Of a stretch of DNA of 5,812 nucleotides, positions 1 through 5,415 are shown in pieces; position 1 is the first letter of the stretch, and each line of letters opens with the position of its first letter. Source of the stretch: Chloroflexota bacterium (GTDB lineage Bacteria; Chloroflexota; Anaerolineae; VGOG01). Made by a program: the position numbers and the translations under genes. The notes beneath the pieces were generated by a model. The model was not told where the DNA came from. It did no database searches and saw only the letters and a program-made list of their open reading frames with translations. The stretch spans positions 1 through 5,812 of the forward strand of contig JAUWYT010000121.1 in assembly GCA_030615705.1 (NCBI GenBank), read 5' to 3'.

Positions 1-30
1 GACTTAGGCAAGTCTGCTAAAGCGATTCAC

Positions 31-38
31 AAAGGAGG
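31..38 (+). promoter_or_regulatory. Ribosome binding site of the lipoprotein gene
   Basis: AAAGGAGG lies 7 bases before the ATG at 46, a near-perfect Shine-Dalgarno match. The reading frame stays open upstream to base 1, so this site, together with the signal peptide that begins right after it, decides the start. Confidence 0.8.
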
Positions 39-45
39 CGCGAAG

Positions 46-567
46 ATGTCTCAAAGAGGTAAGATGCGATGCATCTGGCTTGTCACGGTGATCATGATGC
101 TAGCCTCGCTCTCGCTAGCCGGTTGCACTACAGTTCAGATCGTTGATCGGGCCCCTACTCCTCTGGATACGCTGTCCCCCAGCAAGGTTGGAACTCGCGT
201 GGACGAGCACGATGTGGCTGTGCTGGCCATTGACTTTGATCCCCCGCTGGACTATGAGCAGATCGTGGTCAGGGGTGAGCAGGCAACCTTGTTGGTAGCG
301 GTGGAGAACATAGGCCTTCAGACCGAAGCTGACGTTATGGTCAAGACTCGGCTGTCTGCCTACGAAGACGGCACTCCAATCCTTGAAAAGACTTGCTACA
401 TAGACACCATCGCCCCCGGCCAGATAAGAATAGCTCGCTTCAAAGACATCTCCCGCATTCCTTATCGGTCGGTCTATCGCTTGAAGGTGTGGGTCCTGCC
501 GGTACCTGGCGAAATCGGCATAGCAAATAACCAAAGGAGCTATGATCTCTATAGAACCACACAGTGA
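46..567 (+). CDS. Putative lipoprotein with a CARDB-like Ig-fold domain
   Basis: A 173-residue secreted lipoprotein of unknown specific role. Residues 1-8 are basic, 10-24 are hydrophobic, and LAGC forms a lipobox with Cys27 as the expected lipidation site, so the mature protein should be anchored outside the membrane. Residues 28-50 are a Pro/Thr/Ser-rich linker. Residues 54 to about 170 read as one beta-sandwich of the CARDB type: the strand VRGEQATLLVAVENIG and the later IAPGQIRIARF are typical of this fold, as is the closing GIANNQRSYDL. CARDB-type domains are adhesion or binding modules in bacterial exported proteins; no enzymatic residues are evident. The start at 46 follows a strong ribosome binding site. 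An in-frame ATG at 64, preceded by AAGAGGT, is a weaker alternative that would keep the signal peptide. The gene ends in tandem stops, TGA TAA. Lipoprotein status is clear; the domain name is recognised from pattern only. Confidence 0.8.
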   Translation: MSQRGKMRCIWLVTVIMMLASLSLAGCTTVQIVDRAPTPLDTLSPSKVGTRVDEHDVAVLAIDFDPPLDYEQIVVRGEQATLLVAVENIGLQTEADVMVKTRLSAYEDGTPILEKTCYIDTIAPGQIRIARFKDISRIPYRSVYRLKVWVLPVPGEIGIANNQRSYDLYRTTQ

Positions 568-745
568 TAACAAGACCTGTCTAGCGGTTCATAAGTTCAT
601 CAGAAGCTTACAGCGAGAGAATCCTATTTAAGCCCTTTGGCACGACTTGCCTGGATGGAGTTTCCTTGGGAGGGGAGATCCTGTTGTGTTGAAGCATTTG
701 TAGTCTGCACCGTAGGAGGTGCTTTTTTGTCATCTGGGACTAGCC
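568..745 (+). other. Non-coding gap / leader upstream of the DUF881 pair
   Basis: This 178-bp gap holds no credible gene. GTTCAT occurs twice eight bases apart at 587 and 595. A small hairpin GGCA-N5-TGCC sits at 639-651, and a second, terminator-like hairpin lies at 707-728. I see no convincing -35/-10 pair: TTGGCA at 637 lacks a partner -10 at suitable spacing. The gap could be a terminator-bearing spacer between two transcription units or a regulated leader of the DUF881 genes. Confidence 0.5.
707..728 (+). terminator. Putative intrinsic terminator (short stem, T6 tail)
   Basis: GCACC (707-711) pairs with GGTGC (718-722) around the six-base loop GTAGGA, and is followed at once by six T (723-728). 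The stem is only 5 bp, so strength is uncertain. It would end transcripts from the lipoprotein gene or attenuate the DUF881 genes just downstream. Its loop and 3' arm contain AGGAGGTG, which looks like a Shine-Dalgarno site but is too far (26 bases) from the preferred ATG. Confidence 0.5.
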
Positions 746-1483
746 ATGAAATTTGAGCTTGACGGTGTTGGTCGCTACATCCCCATCTTAGTAATCGCTC
801 TGATCTTCGGTGCTTTATTGGGCCTACAATGGAAGTCGCCACCAGCGAGGCCTACGACAGTGCCAGGCATTGAGCACGAGTCAGGGGCTCTAACTATCCA
901 GCGCCTGGAAGTAGAGCAGGAGGAGCTTAAAGAGAGCATCGGGCGGATGCGAGAGGGCTTGGACAAATATCGCCGGGAGTTGGCTGCTAACACGGAGATG
1001 TTGAAAGAAATAAGCGCAGAGTTGGAACGACAGAAAATGATGGCCGGACTGCTGGCTGTCGAGGGGCCCGGCGTCCAGGTGACCCTCGACGATAGCAGCA
1101 TTCAGTCGGTTCCGGCGACAGCAGACTCCGGTGTCTACCTCATCCACGAGTACGACCTGCGCGATGTGGTTAACCTATTGTGGATGGCCGGCTCTGAGGC
1201 TATCGCCGTCAACGATGAGCGGATTGTAGCTACCACTTCTATCTATTGCGTGGGTAGCACGGTCATGGCTAACGATACCCGCCTTTCTCCCCCCTATCTG
1301 ATCCAAGCCATCGGCAACCCTGTCTCGCAGGAGGATATTTTGCGCAATCCTGCCTATCTAAAGGAGGTCAAGCGGAAGGCTGAGCTCTACGGCGTGCAGT
1401 TCAAGGTAAACAGAATGAGGATGCTCAGCCTACCCGCTTACAAGGGTGGTTTCCCCATCGACTATGCCCAACTGGGAGATTGA
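746..1483 (+). CDS. DUF881 family membrane-anchored protein (first copy)
   Basis: A 245-residue protein of the DUF881 family, which includes the Bacillus YlxW/YlxX proteins found in division/cell-wall gene clusters; the biochemical function is not established. Residues 11-27 form one membrane helix (IPILVIALIFGALLGLQ). About 50-97 is a charged heptad-like coiled coil. The DUF881 core starts near residue 100 with AGLLAVEGPGVQVTLDDS, continues through DLRDVVNLLWMAGSEAIAVN and PPYLIQAIG, and ends with LPAYKGG. The core should lie outside the cytoplasm. I chose ATG 746 because the protein then begins directly with a short N-terminal segment and the helix; a GTG at 719 in the same frame would add nine residues but overlaps the only strong AGGAGG and sits inside a hairpin. 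GGGA at 736-739 is a weak ribosome binding site for 746. A paralogue follows 27 bases downstream, probably co-transcribed. Confidence 0.85.
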   Translation: MKFELDGVGRYIPILVIALIFGALLGLQWKSPPARPTTVPGIEHESGALTIQRLEVEQEELKESIGRMREGLDKYRRELAANTEMLKEISAELERQKMMAGLLAVEGPGVQVTLDDSSIQSVPATADSGVYLIHEYDLRDVVNLLWMAGSEAIAVNDERIVATTSIYCVGSTVMANDTRLSPPYLIQAIGNPVSQEDILRNPAYLKEVKRKAELYGVQFKVNRMRMLSLPAYKGGFPIDYAQLGD

Positions 1484-1510
1484 ACGACAAGTAACGAGAA
1501 GATTTGGGCC

Positions 1511-2185
1511 ATGAAGAGTCGTTCTGCACAATTGTTGTTGACAACAGTCTGTTTCATTTTGGGCCTGTTGCTTGTGGCCCAATTTCGCACTCAGCGGATG
1601 ACAAGTAGACCCCTTCTGTCTGCTTCAAGTGCCGATCAGCTCGCTATGATTAGCAGTCTGGTAGAGAACAACGCCCGCCTGCGTGAAGAGATGGAGGCCC
1701 TGGAAGAACAGCTCAGCGAATATCAACAGGCTACTGGACGGGCTATGCTAGGAGCTTTAGTGCAGGAGCTGAACAAGATCAGGATCATCAATGGGCTGGT
1801 GGAAGTCTCAGGGGCCGGTGTTGAAGTAACTATTGACGGGCCTATCGGCGTCGTGGATATACAGGACCTGATCAACGAGTTGCGCAACGCCGGGGCGGAG
1901 GCTTTGACCATCAACGGGGAGCGGCTGACCCTCTACTCGGTAATTGCCAGCACCGAAGACGGAGTGATGATCGTCAATGGGATGAAACCTTCGCGGCCCT
2001 ATATCCTGCAGGCTATTGGTCAACCCGAGACCTTGGAGACGGCCTTGCTCAGGAGAGGGGGGCTCATCGCTACTCTGGAGCGCAACTACGATGGCCTGGC
2101 CGTGAGTGTAATTAGGCGCGAGAGAATGGTCTTGCCCGTGTACAAAGGGGCTATCGAATTCGTATACGCCTCCCCGATAGAATAA
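1511..2185 (+). CDS. DUF881 family membrane-anchored protein (second copy)
   Basis: A 224-residue paralogue of the preceding gene with the same layout. Residues 7-24 form a membrane helix (QLLLTTVCFILGLLLVAQ), about 45-75 a Glu-rich coiled coil, and about 90-224 the DUF881 core. Matching blocks include INGLVEVSGAGVEVTIDG, DLINELRNAGAEALTING, RPYILQAIG and the closing LPVYKGA. The order of blocks is the same in both proteins but sequence identity is modest, so the duplication is old. Tandem DUF881 genes also occur as ylxW-ylxX in Firmicutes. The ribosome binding site is weak (GAGAAG at 1496-1501), which fits translation coupled to the upstream gene. The gene ends at TAA 2183-2185, just before a hairpin shared with the convergent neighbour. 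The role is unknown beyond a likely envelope location. Confidence 0.87.
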   Translation: MKSRSAQLLLTTVCFILGLLLVAQFRTQRMTSRPLLSASSADQLAMISSLVENNARLREEMEALEEQLSEYQQATGRAMLGALVQELNKIRIINGLVEVSGAGVEVTIDGPIGVVDIQDLINELRNAGAEALTINGERLTLYSVIASTEDGVMIVNGMKPSRPYILQAIGQPETLETALLRRGGLIATLERNYDGLAVSVIRRERMVLPVYKGAIEFVYASPIE

Positions 2186-2188
2186 AGA

Positions 2189-2221
2189 CAGGCGGCCACC
2201 AGAGTCATCGGCAGCCGCCTG
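2189..2221 (-). terminator. Hairpin between convergent genes, likely terminator of the zinc-ribbon gene
   Basis: CAGGCGGC (2189-2196) and GCCGCCTG (2214-2221) form a perfect 8-bp GC-rich stem with a 17-base loop. Read on the - strand, the stem is followed by TCTTTATT, a usable U-rich tail, so it best serves the gene ending at 2247. On the + strand the following bases are ACCTTGG, a poor tail, so any termination of the DUF881 transcript here would be inefficient or factor-assisted. Confidence 0.6.
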
Positions 2222-2246
2222 ACCTTGGCTGGAGGCCGGGCGAAGC

Positions 2247-2486
2247 TCAACCCCCGCTACAGGTTGCGCAACTGGTGGCGCTACAACTTGCACAACCACT
2301 GGTGCCGCCAAGGGATCGACTCTCGCCGCTGCTTCCCCTGCTGATGGCGGCGAATAAGGAGATAGCGCGGGAGGTATTCATTCCCTCGCAGCGTGCACAG
2401 GCGATAGGGTTGTCAGCCTGGCTCATCCTCCGCAGGGCCTCAAACTTGATCTCACAATTGGCGCAGTAGTATTCATAAAGAGGCAT
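2247..2486 (-). CDS. FmdB-family zinc-ribbon protein with Cys/Ser-rich tail
   Basis: A 79-residue protein beginning MPLYEYYCANC, the hallmark of the FmdB/CxxC_CxxC_SSSS family of putative regulatory zinc ribbons. The four ribbon cysteines are C8, C11, C30 and C33. The first FmdB protein was proposed to regulate a formamidase/amidase operon, but the role of these small proteins is generally unknown. After ISLFAAISR (42-50) comes a Gly/Ser linker and a tail with two more CxxC pairs, C65-C68 and C73-C76, within an imperfect duplicated unit. The start is firm: AAGGTG lies 7 bases before the ATG on the - strand, and a good promoter lies just upstream. The gene converges on the second DUF881 gene and diverges from tldD. 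Length and tail type are normal for the family. Confidence 0.88.
   Translation of the reverse strand: MPLYEYYCANCEIKFEALRRMSQADNPIACARCEGMNTSRAISLFAAISRGSSGESRSLGGTSGCASCSATSCATCSGG
2253..2303 (-). repeat. Imperfect tandem duplication encoding two CxxC units
   Basis: The 3' end of the zinc-ribbon gene encodes TSGCASCSA followed by TSCATCSG, two adjacent copies of T-S-(G)-C-A-x-C-S (residues 62-70 and 71-78). At DNA level both units start ACC AGT and share GCA and TGT AGC, differing by one Gly codon and a few substitutions. This suggests growth of the tail by local duplication. Confidence 0.55.
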
Positions 2487-2520
2487 AGCCGTTCACCTTC
2501 TCAGAATCGTTCTCAAGGAT

Positions 2521-2549
2521 ATTTTACTCCAGTTTTCGAATTTGGTCAA
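2521..2549 (-). promoter_or_regulatory. Sigma70-type promoter of the zinc-ribbon gene
   Basis: On the - strand TTGACC (2549-2544) is followed after exactly 17 bases by TAAAAT (2526-2521). Each hexamer is one mismatch from consensus. Transcription would start near 2514, giving a leader of about 27 bases that contains the AAGGTG ribosome binding site. Confidence 0.6.
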
Positions 2550-2551
2550 AC

Positions 2552-2557
2552 TATAAT
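2552..2557 (+). promoter_or_regulatory. Candidate -10 box for tldD
   Basis: A perfect TATAAT faces tldD, but no good -35 lies 15-18 bases upstream (CAGTTT at 2530-2535 is the nearest) and there is no TG extension. The start point would fall near 2564, at the first base of the ribosome binding site, so the transcript would have almost no extra leader. It lies 2 bases from the -35 of the opposite promoter. Confidence 0.35.
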
Positions 2558-2563
2558 TCAGCC

Positions 2564-2571
2564 AAAGGAGG
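2564..2571 (+). promoter_or_regulatory. Ribosome binding site fixing the TTG start of tldD
   Basis: AAAGGAGG lies 6 bases before TTG 2578. No ATG or GTG is available in frame at a comparable distance, so this site supports TTG as the true start. Confidence 0.8.
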
Positions 2572-2577
2572 ACTGCA

Positions 2578-4020
2578 TTGCGAGAACTCACCGATCGGGC
2601 TTTGAACGTGGCCGAGATTGAGGGCGCTACTTACGCCGACATCCGGACCGTGCGCCGGGAAAACCAAAGCATCGTGGTCAAGAACGGGAAGGTGGAAGCC
2701 CTCTCCCAGGACGAAAACCAGGGTTTCGGTGTGCGGGTCATTCTCAATGGAGGCTGGGGTTTTGCCTCCAGCTCCCTTCTTTCACTGGAGGAGGTTGAGC
2801 GAGTCACTGCCCTCGCCGTTGAGATAGCCAGGGCCAGTGCTCTGGTCAAGACCAAAGAGGTGGACATTGGCCCACCCATCGTCTACTCGGACACCTACAG
2901 CACGCCAGTGAAGATAGATCCCTTTCAGGTGCCTCTAGAGAGGAAAATCGAGCTGCTTTTGGCTGCCGATGCTGGGATGAGGCTAGCCGAAGGGGTGGCA
3001 GTGGCTAAGTCCAACCTTCAGTTCGTGCGCGAGCGCAAGGGTTTTGCCAGTTCCGAGGGCTCTTTCATCGAGCAGGAGATCATCGAGAGCGGGGGCGGCC
3101 TGGAGGCTACGGCTGTTGGCGAAGGCGATGTCCAGAAGAGAAGCTATCCCAATTCCTTCGGCCGCCACCAGGGGACCGCTGGCTATGAGCTCATTGAGGA
3201 GATGGATCTCGTTGGCAACGCTCAGCGGGTGGGCGAGGAGGCGGTGGCGCTGCTCACGGCTCCCCAGTGTCCGGGCATGGTGACCATCCTCATCCTGGGG
3301 GCTACCCAGTTGGCCCTGCAAGTGCACGAGTCCTGTGGCCATCCCATCGAGCTGGATCGGGTCTTCGGCAGCGAGGCCAGCTATGCTGGCACCAGCTTCC
3401 TGACTACAGAGAAGCTGGGAACGTTTCGCTATGGCTCGGAGATCGTCAACATCACCGCCGACGCTACCATCCCAGGCGGCCTGGGCACCTTCGGTTACGA
3501 CGACGAGGGGGCGCCAGCCCAACGGGTGCCTATTGTCAAGGATGGCACCTTCGTCGGCTACCTCACCTCGCGGGAGACGGCGGCGATGCTTGGTCAGGAA
3601 AGCAACGGCTGTATGCGGGCCGATGGGTGGAACCGCATCCCCCTGATCCGCATGACCAACATCAATCTGGAGCCAGGGAAATGGGACTTCGAGGACCTCA
3701 TTGCCGACACCGATGAGGGGATCTACATGGAGATGAACAAGAGCTGGAGCATTGACGACAAGCGCCTCAACTTCCAGTTCGGCACCGAGATAGCCTACCA
3801 GATCAAAAAAGGCAAGCTGGGACAACTGTACAAGAACGCTACCTACACCGGCATCACCCCGGAGTTCTGGGCGGGTTGCGATGCCATCTGCAACCAGAAG
3901 CACTGGAACGTGTGGGGCACGCCCAACTGTGGCAAGGGCCAGCCCCAACAGGTCGCCCACGTGGGCCACGGCACGGCCCCAGCCCGGTTCCGCAACGTGC
4001 AGGTGGGGGTGATGAAGTAG
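2578..4020 (+). CDS. tldD: TldD, catalytic subunit of TldD/TldE metalloprotease
   Basis: A 480-residue TldD of the PmbA/TldD family (peptidase family U62). With TldE it forms a cytoplasmic protease which in E. coli processes the microcin B17 precursor and degrades the CcdA antitoxin; the complex takes unfolded peptides through a narrow entrance. Seen here: the N-terminal domain with ADIRTVRRENQSIVVKNGK (about 20-38) and GFGVRVILNGGWGFASS; the middle GRHQGTAGYE; the zinc motif HESCGH at residues 250-255 followed by PIELD; then GGLGTFGYDDEGAPAQ and a C-terminal GTPNCGKGQ with Cys451, the expected third metal ligand. Two further cysteines, C434 and C438, lie close by. Length is normal. The start is TTG behind an excellent ribosome binding site. 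tldE follows after 40 bases, so the two are surely one operon. The natural substrate here is unknown. Confidence 0.95.
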   Translation: MRELTDRALNVAEIEGATYADIRTVRRENQSIVVKNGKVEALSQDENQGFGVRVILNGGWGFASSSLLSLEEVERVTALAVEIARASALVKTKEVDIGPPIVYSDTYSTPVKIDPFQVPLERKIELLLAADAGMRLAEGVAVAKSNLQFVRERKGFASSEGSFIEQEIIESGGGLEATAVGEGDVQKRSYPNSFGRHQGTAGYELIEEMDLVGNAQRVGEEAVALLTAPQCPGMVTILILGATQLALQVHESCGHPIELDRVFGSEASYAGTSFLTTEKLGTFRYGSEIVNITADATIPGGLGTFGYDDEGAPAQRVPIVKDGTFVGYLTSRETAAMLGQESNGCMRADGWNRIPLIRMTNINLEPGKWDFEDLIADTDEGIYMEMNKSWSIDDKRLNFQFGTEIAYQIKKGKLGQLYKNATYTGITPEFWAGCDAICNQKHWNVWGTPNCGKGQPQQVAHVGHGTAPARFRNVQVGVMK

Positions 4021-4022
4021 AG

Positions 4023-4050
4023 TTCGAACAAACCTTGGACATCGTTCGAA
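4023..4050 (+). repeat. Paired TTCGAA palindromes in the tldD-tldE gap
   Basis: TTCGAA occurs at 4023-4028 and 4045-4050, 22 bases apart, each preceded by G. The two copies can pair as a 6-bp stem with a 16-base loop that ends at the first two bases of the tldE ribosome binding site. A third TTCGAA lies in the promoter region upstream of tldD (2535-2540). It may be an operator, an RNA hairpin that tunes tldE translation, or chance. Confidence 0.35.
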
Positions 4051-4055
4051 AGGAG
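4049..4055 (+). promoter_or_regulatory. Ribosome binding site of tldE
   Basis: AAAGGAG is 5 bases before ATG 4061. It favours this start over the in-frame ATG at 4079, which has only AGGTG at 4066-4070 upstream. Confidence 0.7.
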
Positions 4056-4060
4056 CGACA

Positions 4061-5398
4061 ATGCTAGGTGAAAGAAAGATGCGCGAGATTGCCGAGCGAG
4101 TCCTGTCTCTGTCCGCTGCCAACCAGACGGAAGTGATTATCATGAGCGAGGACAGCGGGCTGACGCGCTTTGCGAATTCCTATATCCATCAAAATGTGGC
4201 CGAGCGAAACGTGGGGCTCAGAGTACGGGCCGTGGTGGGCAAGAAGATCGGTGTGGCTTCCTCCAACGACCTGAGCCAGGAGGCTTTGGAAAGGGTGGTG
4301 GAGAGGGCCATGACGATAGCCAAGCTCCAGCCTGAGAACCCTGACTTCACATCGTTGCCCAGCCCGGCGACCGTTGCAGAAATCGAGGCCTTCGACGAGG
4401 CCACGGCTAGTTTTAGCCCCGAGGATCGGGCTAAGGCTGTGGGTTTGGTCTGCCAACTGGCTCTAAACAATGGGCTGATCGCTTCGGGGGCCTTCACCAC
4501 CGGCGCTGGCGAGTTGGCTGTGGCCAACTCCCTGGGCATCTTCGCTTACTATTCCACTACCACGGCCGATATCAACACCGTTATCATGAGCGACGATAGC
4601 GCGGGTTACGCTGCAGCCACTGCCTGGAAAGTTGGGGAAATCAACACCGAGGTGGTCGGTGCCGAGGCCGTGGAGAAAGCTCTCCAGACTCGCAATCCCA
4701 GAGAGCTGTCCCCAGGCCGCTATCCGGTCATCTTGGAAGAGTACGCCGTAGCTGACATGCTGGAGACGTTAGCCTACCTGGGCTTCGGCGCTTTGGCCGT
4801 GCAGGAGGGGCGGAGCTTCATGGTAGACAGTTTCGGGAAGCAGATCATGAGCGATGCTATCTCCATCTGGGACGACGGCCTTGATCCCACGGGCCTGCCC
4901 ATGCCCTTCGACTTCGAGGGCGTGCCGAGGCAGCGAGTTGATCTGATAAAGGGAGGCGTAGCTGAGGCCGTCGTGTACGACTCCTATACGGCTGGCAAAG
5001 AGGGGAGGGCTTCCACTGGCCATGGACTGCCTGCTCCGAACACCTACGGTCCCGTTCCCGGCCATATCTTCATGGCACCTGGTGAGGCGAGTAAAGAGGA
5101 GATGTTGGAGACGATGGAGCGAGGCCTCTGGGTGACTCGCTTCCACTACACCGTCCCCGTCCATCCCAAACTAGCCATTGTTACCGGTATGACCCGCGAT
5201 GGGACTTTTCTTATCGAGAGGGGCGAGGTTGCCTACCCCATCAAGAACCTCCGCTTTACTCAAAGCTACATAGAGGCGCTAGCCAACGTCGAGCTGGTAG
5301 GCCGAGCGACCAGGCTGCAGCAGAGCTGGTTCGGCGGCGTCCGCGCCCCGGCCCTAAAGCTGGCCGAGTTCGAGTTCACCGGGGCGACAGAGTTCTAG
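4061..5398 (+). CDS. tldE: TldE/PmbA, non-catalytic subunit of TldD/TldE protease
   Basis: A 445-residue PmbA/TldE homologue, partner of the preceding TldD. The N-terminal domain has FANSYIHQNVAERNVGLRVRAVVGKKIGVASSNDLS (about 37-72), as in the family. The C-terminal part has YDSYTAGKEGRASTGHG, then TRFHYTVPVHPKLAIVTGMTRDGTFLIERGE and the late LPxxNLRFTQS-like block, where family members bind close to the partner subunit. At the position matching the TldD zinc helix (about residues 226-255, EEYAVADMLETLAYLGFGAL) there is no HExxxH and no C-terminal GxCG cysteine motif. It is therefore a true TldE, expected to shape the substrate channel, not to bind zinc. It starts 40 bases after tldD with its own ribosome binding site. 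In E. coli the two subunit genes are not adjacent, whereas here they form an operon. Length is normal and I see no damage. Confidence 0.94.
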   Translation: MLGERKMREIAERVLSLSAANQTEVIIMSEDSGLTRFANSYIHQNVAERNVGLRVRAVVGKKIGVASSNDLSQEALERVVERAMTIAKLQPENPDFTSLPSPATVAEIEAFDEATASFSPEDRAKAVGLVCQLALNNGLIASGAFTTGAGELAVANSLGIFAYYSTTTADINTVIMSDDSAGYAAATAWKVGEINTEVVGAEAVEKALQTRNPRELSPGRYPVILEEYAVADMLETLAYLGFGALAVQEGRSFMVDSFGKQIMSDAISIWDDGLDPTGLPMPFDFEGVPRQRVDLIKGGVAEAVVYDSYTAGKEGRASTGHGLPAPNTYGPVPGHIFMAPGEASKEEMLETMERGLWVTRFHYTVPVHPKLAIVTGMTRDGTFLIERGEVAYPIKNLRFTQSYIEALANVELVGRATRLQQSWFGGVRAPALKLAEFEFTGATEF

Positions 5399-5415
5399 AT
5401 TGGTCAGATAGAGAA

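Noticed and set aside
1..45. In-frame extension of the lipoprotein upstream of ATG 46
   Set aside because: The frame is open to base 1, but the strong ribosome binding site at 31-38 and the signal peptide starting at 46 show that translation begins there.
638..651. Sigma54-like promoter TGGCACG...TTGCC before the first DUF881 gene
   Set aside because: The GG to GC distance is two bases shorter than sigma54 promoters require, and the sequence is better described as a small GGCA/TGCC hairpin.
568..745. Known riboswitch, T-box or SRP RNA in the leader
   Set aside because: I looked for the conserved cores of common classes (T-box, TPP, SAM, cobalamin, fluoride, SRP GGAAG-type loop) and found none.
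624..842. 72-residue - strand open frame over the leader and the DUF881 start
   Set aside because: It overlaps the N-terminus of a clear DUF881 gene, has no family pattern and no good ribosome binding site.
3267..3716. 149-residue + strand open frame within tldD
   Set aside because: It is an alternative frame of tldD with a composition rich in Arg, His and Gly and no family pattern.
2983..4143. 386-residue open frame on the - strand across tldD
   Set aside because: It lies antisense to a clear tldD, has no recognisable family motif, and is explained by GC-rich third positions of tldD. It also runs into the tldE start.
4064..5164. Several - strand open frames inside tldE
   Set aside because: They are antisense shadows of tldE without family motifs or start signals.
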